A stretch of 64,000 bases of DNA from Pleodorina starrii (lineage: Eukaryota > Chlorophyta > Chlorophyceae > Chlamydomonadales > Volvocaceae). Positions 28,007 to 39,400 of the stretch are shown here, piece by piece. Numbering within the stretch: position 1 is the stretch's first letter; every line of letters starts with the position of its first letter. The position numbers were made by a program, and so were the translations under genes. The notes below the pieces were generated by a model that saw only the letters and a program-made list of their open reading frames with translations, searched no databases and was not told where the DNA came from. The stretch lies in assembly GCA_030267565.1 (NCBI GenBank), contig BRXU01000004.1, positions 2,176,501 to 2,240,500 of the forward strand. The letters are read 5' to 3'.

Positions 28007-29860
28007 CGGAACCTCCAGCTCCTTCAGCCCGCCAGATCCGTGGTATGTCGCCGCCGTCTCGTTGTGATCGTTGAGGATAGTGCCGGTGGCCTTCATCGCG
28101 CGCGCGTGGGAAGCTGGGAACCTTCGACCAAGCGTATCTTATTGCCGGTCTTGTGTGTCTTGTGTGTGTCGTGACATTGTCGCCAGCGTCAATACGCAGC
28201 CGCCGCCCGAGCAAACGTCAGAGACTTCGTTCTGGTCGTGATGCCGTCCAACCGCATGCCTGTACCATGTAGTGTAGGCAGCCGTCACATATTTCCCACT
28301 GTATGTACGTACACCGGCGAGTCATACTGACCGAACTGCCGTGGCACCGCAGACGCCTGCTTCATAGGAGGGCGGCAAGGCTGCAGGACACCTATGGGCT
28401 GCAGAACCGAAGAAGGGTCGCGGGTTAACAGGGGGGCGTGCAGGAGGGCAGGAGGGATCTAGGGTCATAGGCGGGTGGGAGAACTACAGGTGGGGATTGA
28501 GATGCAGAACCTTGCTTGGAGGGGTAGCACGTTGGCAGGAAGGGCCGTGGAGGGGTCTCCAGCTTTGGGAGGGGTCCTGCAGGAGGAAGGATGAATTTAG
28601 GGCCGAAGGAGGATGGGAGGGATGCAGGAGGGCGGATGCATGGGCTGCAGAACCGTACGTGGAGGCGTCGCTAATGATTGGCGGGAAGGGGGCTACAGGC
28701 TAGAACGGCAGCAGCAGGGATCTGGGACCATAGGAGAGTCGGGGGGGGGCTACAGGAGGCAGGTGGAACAGATGTGGGCAAAGCACAGCATGACAGTAGT
28801 GGTTTCCTGCTAGTTACATGTATCCAGGATTTCGCGGCCTCGAGATCTTGCTGTTGCTGAGATTGATGTGGGCTTTATGGAGGGAGCGATGGTGGGCTCA
28901 GGGTTGATGGCAGATGGGGTTACAGTATTATTACAGTTGCCTGGACATTTTCAGTTCGGGCACGGCGGCCCGCCGCCGTTGAGATGATCACGTCAGAACT
29001 TATTTCAATGCCAGCGCACGCTGTCAACATAACACTCCTGCAGGATCACGCTGCGCGAGGAAAGTAACACCAGTGCTCGTAACAAGCAGCAGCACGCAAC
29101 AGCTACATCATCTGCGGCTGCCACACGAAGCGAATGGAATCACGCACGCATACTTAGTCCGCCATTCTTTGGCAATCGCATGATGTTCCATTCCAGGTGC
29201 CAGTTTTTTAAGCCGCCACGCTCCTTGCAGCCGCGTGCTAGCTGTAATGAACGCACCGCAGTCTCAGCAGCGGTCATTCGAGCCCTCAACGGGGCGATAC
29301 GCACGTACTCTAAAAAAACAGCCACCGATTAACTTCAATATGAACGGGTGCGATTTAGGTGCGCACTGCTGAAGGTGCACACGCAGGACATGCATGTCCG
29401 CACGCACGCACGCACGCAAGTGTAGTCCACAGTATTATTTAGGCTTCGATTAGTAGGGTTGCATGCTTATCGTCACTGTGAATTGTGCGCAAACGTAAGC
29501 CACCACTAGATAGGCGCTGCAACACAAACAAACCGGCGAAAAAACCTGCCGCTTACGAGACAAGATCTAGTATTCCGAGATCTCCTCGCATACCCCTGCT
29601 CCGTCCGGTCAAAAGACAGTCCCACATCACCATTAAAACCATAGGTACACAGTACACCGTCGTTTCGCTCGTCTTGTACCTGGCGCCATCACATGTAGTT
29701 GACCTGGCGTGTCAGCCAGGATGCACGCACGCCTCGGCGGCGGCGGGCCATCTGCTGCATGCATGGAATGACCGACACACGGACATCCAATGAGACCTGC
29801 ACATCAATCTGCTGGGTGCGGCGCCGTCCCCTTCATGATGACCAAAAGCATCAGTATTTT
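28007..29860. other. 3' flank of gene 2, no gene seen
   Basis: Contains a purine/GGGG-rich, imperfectly repeated tract (about 28360-28770; variants of gctgcagaacc and ggaggg). Candidate minus-strand TGTAA polyadenylation motifs occur near 28.81 and 28.92 kb, about 1 kb from the stop; none can be assigned. Confidence 0.4.
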
Positions 29861-30403
29861 TTAAACTTCTGCATTACCCTGAACCGCTGTCGCTGCCGTG
29901 GCGTCCTGTGCGGTTCCCTCCTCCTGTCCTTGGCGGCTGTCTTGCCTCGAGGCGATCGGCTGGCCTTGGCCCGAGCTTGTCGCACCCGGTGCTACTCGCG
30001 ACCGCTTCCGCCGCTGAATGATCAGGAACGCCAGCACGACGATGGCCACCGCGCCCGCGATGGAGCCCACAACTATGCCCGCGACGGCGCCACCTGACAA
30101 ACGTTTCTTCGAGTTGTTAGATGGTCCAGATATGGCATTGGTCTGCTGGCTACCAGCAGGTGGTGTATATTGCACTGGTACAACGGCATTGTTCTGCTGG
30201 CCGCGCTGCACTTTGACATCAATAATGCCAAAGGTGGTGATGAGGCTGGCGGGGAGCTTGGACTTGGGGTCGGCCTCAAAGCCCGCTGCGGCGCCGCCGT
30301 CCTCGGGGCGGCTGGTTGGTACGATGAGCGACACAAAGACCTGCACAGTCTTGTCAGCGCGGACCTCGATGGCAGAGCTGAGGGTGACTGCAGATGCCGC
30401 AAC
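29861..30403 (-). CDS. Gene 2 exon 18: SEA second half, membrane helix, cytoplasmic tail
   Basis: VAASAVTLSSAIEVRADKTV, FVSLIVPTSRPEDGG and LITTFGIIDVKVQRG complete the SEA-like domain. A membrane segment GGAVAGIVVGSIAGAVAIVV continuing LAFLII (coded at about 30017-30094) is followed by QRRKRSR and a Gln/Ala-rich tail to the TAA at 29861-29863. The basic cluster on the C-side predicts a type I orientation. Confidence 0.85.
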   Translation of the reverse strand, partial: VAASAVTLSSAIEVRADKTVQVFVSLIVPTSRPEDGGAAAGFEADPKSKLPASLITTFGIIDVKVQRGQQNNAVVPVQYTPPAGSQQTNAISGPSNNSKKRLSGGAVAGIVVGSIAGAVAIVVLAFLIIQRRKRSRVAPGATSSGQGQPIASRQDSRQGQEEGTAQDATAATAVQGNAEV

Positions 30404-33400
30404 CTGCAGCCGTCGGGCATTGTGTGGCAGGGGTGAAGACAAAGGATTAAAAAGGATGCACGACACTAGGCACGTATCACAGATCGGCAGAAGGGACATC
30501 CCTAAAAGGGCAACCGTGTAAGGGCTCTCCAGCTAAGCTGACAGGAAGGCAAGGGGTGGGTGCCAGGGTGGCTATCTTCAGATATGAATATACGGGAGAA
30601 TTTTTTGGAAATCTGAAGATAATATTGCCGTGCAAAAATTGAAGGTTTAGAGAATCTGGTCTCACAGGTGGGCATGATATTTCCCGGCGGTGCCGTGTTC
30701 ATCAGCCGGGAAAAGCTCCCCGAGACAGATCCTGACAGATACTCTCAGCGCTTCTGAGCCAGGAGTTTCTCTGGCCGTAGATACTCAGCAAAATAATATG
30801 GATGGATAAGATGGCACCTCACGCACCCAGACACCCAGACAGGATGCCACGTTGCCCCCGGTCTACAAGGTCGTTCGTTCAAATCAGTGAGGGAAGCTCT
30901 GTCTTCACCCAGATGATGAGTGCAGCGAGGACCGACATCCACATGAGGGGACCCCTACACATGCCATTGCGTACGTAAGTGAGCAGCAGTGCCGCCGTAC
31001 TACCGTATATATAACTGCACAGTAATCCTCCTTTAATAATGATTGGAGCTTGTCATCTCATGCGCAGCGTGGATGTTTTTGTTGATACAGTATTCTTAAA
31101 ACTGGATTATTCCACACCTGGTAGATGTCCGCAAGGGCAGCTGTCAGATTGGAACGGAAAGCATTCTGCTGCGTCTCAGTAGCCAGTCTGTCGGCCGAGT
31201 CGACACTGAACAACATGGTGATGGTGAAGACCCGGGTAGCAGGCGGCAGCGGCGGCGGCGGCGGCGACGGCGGCGGCGGCGGCGGGCTAGGGCCAACAAG
31301 TGCAGCACCCTGGGTGACGATGTAGCTTCCGAGCTTGGTGACACGGCATGTGACGAGGCCGGTGGTCGCGTTGAAGGACACAAAGGAGCCGCTCTCCTCT
31401 GACAGTGTCACCGCAGTGGGATTGTACACCATGCATGATGTGCTCCTTGAAGTGTTGAAGCCCGACACTGGAATGGAGACTACCAGATAGTTGGATTCCC
31501 CATCCAGTTGTGGAGTGCCGGAAGCAGTAGAGGGCGCCGTCCATGAGATGGTGGCCAGTCCGCCCAGTGTTGTTTTGGACGCATCCAGCAAGCCCGTTGT
31601 CGCCTGTGTGACTGCGGCGCTGGAAGATGGCGCATACTGGAGCACAACAGTGTAGCTGCTCGCGTCGACAGCCACTTGCCCGGCTAGAACCAGCTGTGCC
31701 TCCACATCTACACCAACCTGGGACGTCACGCCACCATTGGCGATGATGGCGGCTGTCTGACCGGCCCGCAGAGACACTGATATAGACCCGGCAGGCGCGG
31801 TTGATGTTGGGATCACAACAGCTGACACGTAGACACCCTGGTCACCGCCAGCCACATAGCCGCCACCAGGGGTGGCCCGCTGGCCCATTGTGCCGCCCAG
31901 CTGCCCGCCAAGGGACAGCAGGTCAGCCAGGGAGCTCCGGGCCGCAGAAGTCGTGGCAGATTGGAGCAGCCTGCGGCCGGAGTTGCTGGTGCTGCCGGCG
32001 CCACGTGGCAAGGAAGTTGACAGCAGGCGGCAGATGTCGGCGAGGCTGCTGAGCAGCTCGGTGGTGGATGCGGTCGAGGTGGAGCTGAGAATGGCACTAG
32101 TGGCCATCTTGGCAGCGTCGACATAGACGGTGCGCGACGAGTCCGGCAGCAGCTCCGCCGCACTCCCAGCCATGGCCGCAATGCTCGTCATCGTTTGCAA
32201 GACCTGTAAGCAAGCAGACAGCAATTTTCGCAGTGGCTACGTAGCAGCAGGAACTGAACATGGCGCACGTATGTGTGCATGCTGATAACCTCCGAACGAA
32301 CCATGCCAGTGTGTCTTGAGAGCAAGCACGCCGCCAGCCAACAGCAGCCAGCCAGCAGTCTAAGACAGCCATCCGCCGCTTGCCCGCACGGACTACTGTC
32401 AAGTTGACCTGTGCTTTGAGCTTCGCTCTTTCCAGACCAAAAGTACGGTATATGGATTGAGACTTGCTCACATACATGCCACGCTTGCATGCGTGCTACG
32501 TAGTGATTTAGATGGATGGAGGGTTAGTTCACGGTTCACAGGACACGCAGATGATCTCCAACCCCCACCTGTTCTGGGTCTTGTACACCGTTGAGGCTCG
32601 TCAGGAGGGCGTTGGCAATCGAGGCGGTCTTCTCTGCAATCACCTTCTCCTTCTCCTGCTTCTGAGTGGCGTCCGCCGTGGAGTTGCCAGTGGTGTTGGA
32701 GGAGGGCGTGAGGCTTGACATCATGGCTGAAACTCGGTTGGCCAGATCGACCAGGGCGCCCATGTCGTTGGACTGTGCGGGATATGCATAACGTAAGGGA
32801 GCGTGATGGAGGTGCTCGCGTGGGGCGGGTAAGACCTTTGCGAGGGTGGGGAGACCCCATGCTTGTATGGACGCCGATGACGGCTCGCTCTATCTAAGAG
32901 CGAGGGTGTAAGCCTGACTCATGAGCATTCGTGATGCTGGCTCGTCCTGCTGCATACGGCAATCAGTGACGACATTACAAGGTAACCAACGAAGACAGAA
33001 CAAGGGGTTGGTGTCGGCTCATACGATGTTTGTTGCGCAAAAGAAAGATACCATGCAATAAATAAGGTAAACAACGAAGACAGAAACACACAGCACACAC
33101 AAACTAAATAAAAACAACGCAGTGTAATATGCAGAAGCATGTGTGAAGTAAACGCAAACAGGCACTGCTCTACGTCTATATCTCCTTAGATGTCGCAGCA
33201 ACATCGAGCGATGCCAGCTCCTTCGCTGCGTCAAAGCTCGCCGATGGCGGCTTGACAGTCACGTTGTTGCGGGTGCAGCTGCGGGAGCCCTGGGTGTCGA
33301 TTGCGCATACGTAGATCTCCCAAGCGCCGGCGGGGAGGCCCGTCAGTGTGGCGGATGTGGCCGACCCGCGGGTCCGCATCTGGTCCTGCGAGCTATTACC

Positions 33401-36400
33401 ACCCCGCACGCCGAACTCATAGCGCAGCTGGTCATCGAGGCTGTCAGCCCAGCCCACGGCCCTGGCAACAATGGTCGCGTACGGGGCCGTGTCATTGCGC
33501 ACATCGAGGCTCAAACATGCCAGCGGCGAGGATGCGTCGAGGCTGCAGTACGGTGCACTGTTGAGGCCCACGGTCAGGGTGGCGATGCCCTCTACACCGT
33601 TTAGGTTCATGGTGGCCGTGATGGTTATGCGTGGCAGGTTGGTCGGCAGCAGACTGGCCGGGATGACGACCATCCGGCTGGTGCCAGTGCTGCCCTGCAT
33701 CTGCAGCGCCTGATTAGTGATCGCCGGAACAGCAGCACAGCTCCAAGACACATTGGCGGACCTGCAGGCAATGGCAGAGCGCACGTAATCGTACATGGTT
33801 GGTATAGTATAAACCTGCTGCTGTATACTTCCTTCTTTCTGGCCGTCACCATTCTTATGCACAATACTGACAATTCTAAGCACCGCCATTTACTCGAACC
33901 ACAAAGCGTATTAATGTGGTGGTCTGAAGGCTAATCACAAACGTAATGCTCCCGAAGTACTCATAACTAGCCTCAGCAATGTGCGGGGCCTGCCCACGGC
34001 ACCGTGCGTTCAACGAGCCGCCAGATACCTATTTATTCCGGAGGGACGGCTTCATACATCTGCACATCTTCCCCTCTCGGCACCGCGCGTAATGAAAAGT
34101 AAGGTGCCCTCTGTGAACCTCGGCGAAAGATCTGCTGTCACATGTGCCCACATGTGGCGGGTCACGCACGCTCACCTCCCCCACCCCGCCCCTCCACTCA
34201 CCCGGAGTTGCCGTCGAGGAGCAAAGAGAGCATCAGAGGCATGTCCGTACTATGCAGACCAGAGCAGCCTGCCAAGCTGCACGCCCGGCTGAGCGCTCCT
34301 TGTGGGAAGGGCTTGGCCGCGGAACGTGGCCTGCGGTGCATGAGCGCGTTTGGGTGCAGTTCGTATGTATAGCGTGGGTAATGTAATGGCTTGAGAGTAC
34401 TTGGTAGATGCTTTATCTCGACCGTCGCCTATCGATCTCACTGCACCGGCATACACCTTGGTCTCCTTCGTATGCCGCGGCCCAGTCATCGGCCAGGCAA
34501 ACCACATTCCTAATTACAAACAGCAACCCACAACGAAGTGCAGTTAGGCGCACTGAGTTTGTGCGGGTACCTAAATATAACTCGAGTGAGACGGAGCCTA
34601 AGCACGGAGGGTTGGGAATTAAAAACGCCATCATCACGGTAGTGGGCTGTACCCGCCGAAGAGGCATCAGTTTGCTCCCTTAACACACGCTTGGGCTGAC
34701 GTTAGTTCCAGCGCAGCATTCCCTTTTCGGTCTAGTATGCGAAGGTCTCGGTTGCTAGCCGTTCATGTTCAGACCGAGTGTTAATCCTACCCCAGGTAGG
34801 GGCACCCACGGATGGGTGCCGAAAGCAAAGCCATCAAGGCCCACCATCACCAAGCTCGTACGACGCGCAAAGCGTGAAAAAGCAGGACACACGCTACTGC
34901 CAGAAGCCCTAGGGCGGAAAGAATGAGGCGTCCATCGACCGACACCAGGCCCATGCGATGGCCACAACTAACACAGGGCAGCACAAAGACGGAACCGACG
35001 CGTTTTACGTTAGCTGATGCCCCGCCCGAAGCATGAAACTATCAGTTACGGCTTTTGATTGCATCACGTACCTGAAAGTTATGGTTGACGTGCTGCTGAG
35101 CGGAGTGCTGCCCAGCGCCGCTGCCTTGCTGACCGTGACCGTGATTAAATACCAGGTGTCCGACGTAAGGAGGCCAGCGGGGATGGTCCAGACGCCGGGT
35201 GTGGTTGTAGAGTCGCCCCGCTGGCTGGTCAGGAAGCAGGGGGTAGAGCTGCCATCCGCCAGACTGCGAGCGCAACATTCAGCGAACACATAGGTCATGA
35301 TGCGCTCATCATGAAAATTCCGGTGGGGCCTTTTTACAGAGGGCCGACGGTAGTGCGGTACTGAATGACGGCGGAACATCATGTAAATGATTTGGGCCGA
35401 CAGAATATGGACAGCTCTGGCATGGTGCTTACACATTGGATAGGCTAACGTCGTGAGCGGTAATTGGCAAGAAAGAACAATAGCCTTCTGAATTAAACGC
35501 GGACCCATCCAGACGCATTTGCCAAAGTGAGTGCCTGTACAGGTAGCTCCCACATATCGTCCATTCATCACTCAAGCCACCTGCCCTAGCTGCCCCTGCA
35601 TGCGCTCCTGCCTACATATCCCACCTGCAGCGCCATGAATACGTGAGGCTCTGTGAGGAGCTGGCGCCGCCGGTGTCTGGGTCGTATGAGGTGGTGGCGT
35701 TGAAAACGAGCGGTGACGTTTCGGGCCAGTCCCCGCTGGGACCGCTCAGCTTGGCAACCGGGTCGGAGCCAACGGCCGTAAAGGTGACATCAGCGGTCAC
35801 AGGCTCCACACCTGTTGGCATACATGTCATAGCGCGCACGCATGCATGCATGCAGGTCTTAAAATGACCAATGCAAGTCTGTCATACCGTTGAACTACCA
35901 GCAGATTCTGTGGCATGCATGTAACTACGTAGCCATCCCAGCGCCAGCTAGCACAAGGGCCTGCTGCACACATGGGTGCGTGACTGGGTTAGTTATGCAT
36001 AACTGGGTTGATGACCGAGAGGATGCTTTATGACCTAGCTAGCCTTTGTTTCCCCGACTGATACAACTTTGCCATAGGCCCGCTGGTGCGTGGCATGTAA
36101 GCTCTTGCGGGAAAACCAACTAAAAACCAGCAATCAAGAACCCGAAACAGCAAAAAAAATCAACACGAAACAGCCAACAAGATATACACATCTCCTACGT
36201 ATTATCAAATAAGTGCTCAAGTTCGTACCTTTTGCGCTGTCCGTATACCTTGCCGACACACGCAGCGGGATCGTCTGGCCGTGCACAACCGATGAGAGGG
36301 GTCCCTTGATGAACAGCTGCTGCGATGTGGTGGTGGCGCCGCTGCTGCGCAGCAGAGCGACGGCGGCCGCGTTCTGCCCGGACCAAGACCAGTTCAGTGC

Positions 36401-39400
36401 TTTACCTGTTCCATACATCAGAAGATACGAAACGAGGAAAGCGGCCGTTTAATGAAGGAGTACTGAATGTGCGAAAAACGTGAATCACACATCGTTTTTC
36501 CACCTACCGTAACGACAGTTACCTACCGACGACCATGCACGCATGCGAGCTGAGGAAATGCTCGCTTCAAGCAAACTACTTACGTACGTACGCCACCATC
36601 TATCCAGTATTAGCCCAACAAAACAGACGTTTTATTATGCAAAGTAATGGCGAAGGCAGCGAGCGAGCCATGCGTCGATACCATATATAGACACGTACGG
36701 AGGGTGGCACATTCTGTCGGCAGCACCGAGGACAGCTCGGGACCAAGCATGCCGGCCGTCAGCAGGGATCCTGCTTTGCTAGAATCGAAGTACATATCAT
36801 AATTGTCTTTCTCACGGTCTCTCACCTCCGCACGAGACTGACACTGCAGCAGATGCCCGGATGCCCGTACGAATGTTGAAGTTTTGCAAAAGTGGACCCG
36901 TGATTTTGACAACCGGTGCGGTGGCCGCGGACGTCATGGCGAAGGTGATCTCTTTGGAGGCCGATGTCCCCAGCCAGGATGCGACAGTCACCTGCAACAG
37001 CACCGGCAACGAAGTAAGGCAAGTGGTTCACGCATCGCAGTGCGCATAGACACGCCACGCGGGGTGTGCTATTGAACGCTTTGCCTCATGTATGCCTCGG
37101 TCCCAAGGGGTCACGCCTTCATCCATCCATCAGGGTGTTTCTCGGAACACTCTAGCTACGTCCCTATCCGTCGGGGCTGCATGCGACGACACTACTACCT
37201 CGCAGGCGTGTACGCGAAGCTATGATCCTGGCTTTAAGACGCATTGTCATCGTACCCATCTACTTCACCATGCCGGATTTCCGTACGCTTGCCTGGCCTG
37301 CGCATGTTAGTTTACGGCCTTGCACAGGAGCGTCGGCCGTCGAGCAACCCCGGTGTTGCCATCCAATCCAAGTTGCTTGTGGGTCACGTCTGACGTAACA
37401 ATTTCATCTCGAATAAATATGTTACGAATGCAGCAAGATTATCCACGCCCAGCAGAACCGCGCACGCACTGTCATGCCCGACAACCAATAAGCAACAATA
37501 ACTGTAATACTGACCTGGAGTGTGTAGTTGAAGCCAATCTCAAGCGTTGACAGCTCCGTAGGCTGCAGCGTTAAAAGTAACCGCTTTCTGCACACATCCG
37601 AACCAGGAGCGCATGACAATGAAATGGTAATGGCGTGGAGAGCAGAGATGGCATGCAGCTAGCAGGGCAAACGTATGTAATGAATTATAAATAATAATAC
37701 TTCTGTAAATAATATAATTAATAAATAATAATGTCATAGCTTTGGGGAAATTATAACGTGAAGTTGGCGAAGAGTAAAAAATCACCGGTTTGGCACGGTC
37801 AAAATCGGCAGGTTCGATTGCATCTCGAACCTCTCGCGTTGAAAATGCCCGAATTTTCACGTTGTCAGAGCCCCATAGGCGTTCTCGCTTGGGCAGCGGG
37901 CATGCAGCGGTTCGACCCAAGTTCATGGCCCTCAACTCCGCCCGCGCGGACTGATTTAGTAGGAAACCCTAGCGGCCCCGCCCTTTTTCCAGGCTATGTG
38001 TATGTTACGTTAGTAATACTGGTCATTCGTTCTTATTACGGGCACGATTCTGCAAGTCTAGCATATATAATTACTCACGTGATGCTTGTCAGCGCGTTGG
38101 TTCGGTTGATCGCTGCCTGCAACACACTCAGGCTGTTCGCGCTGGCTTCACCTCCACCAGCACTAGAGGCATTCAGAAACGTCCAGGTTACATTCACGAA
38201 GGCGCGGCCCGACCGGTCCTTCGACCCGCTTGCGTCGATGTCCACAGACGGAACCGCGGTGGTTGAGCGCGCGCTGCTGCCGTTCCCGGTGTCGCATGGC
38301 AGTGCAACCTCGGCTGGATACAGCACCGTGGCTGTGGGGTAAGAGCAGTTGGAGCAGGGCGATACCTGCATGCAGCACGCAGCGGAAAAAAAACAGACAT
38401 GCTTATCAAAATTGTGTGGTGCGTATGATTATTATGTATGAGGCGCAAGGGTACATGGGACCTCCGGACCCCAGCCAGCACACCGTACACATTGTTGAGG
38501 TCAGCTACACCGCCGACACCAACCTCACACAGAAACAACACGACAAGCCCATACAACACGCAGAACTGCGTGGTGAAACTCCTCAGGGAAGCCGGATGGA
38601 AGGTCCGCTACACAACACAGGAAGCCATCAGCCTTGGCTTTGCGGGCACGCACTATCAGGAAGGACCTACGCCCTCTACTCCACACCCTAGGCAAGGGCA
38701 GCAGATCTGGCTCGCCCAAGCGCCCCTTGGGTGCGAACAGGCTCCCTGGGGCGTGATCGCCCTAGCGGCGCTGTCCGCTATGGAAGTCGGAAGGTGCTGC
38801 CTTAGAGCAGCAACCCGGATACAGGGGCGGGTGGGGGCAGCAGCAGCGACGGGGCAGCAGCAGCAGCAGCAGCAACAGGCGCCTCAGCCAGAGCAGGCCC
38901 AGCGACAGGGACCGCGCCAGCGGGCCATCACCGACTTCTTCGCCCGGGCGGAAGGGGCGACACAGCAGGAGGGACCCGCGCTGAACGCCCCTGCGGGTGA
39001 ATCGCCGACGCAGGACGCGGGGGCCGGAGAGGTAGCGGCGGTGGAAGCGGCGGCGGCAGCAGCAGAGGCAGCGGCAGCAGCGCGGGGCGCAGCCGAAGCC
39101 TCGCCGCTGGACCGGGCTTGCGCCCGCGCAGTGACGGACTTCTGGGCGCGCCTGCGGTCGTTCGCGGCGCTGGAGACCCCCCGGCACGGCTGGGACAGAG
39201 TGGGTCCGCAGCACCCCATCCTAGCTGTCCTTGAGGAGCGAGTGCGGTGCGCAGCGCCGGTGGAGATCACGGCCTAAGCAGCTATGCTAGTGACGGGGCA
39301 AGGGACGTTGGTTGGAGGGGAGGAGGGAGTGGGTGGTGGTGGGAGGAGGGTGGGGTGGGGGGGGCTGGAATGGGGGGGCCTGCAGAGGGAGAGTGGAGCA

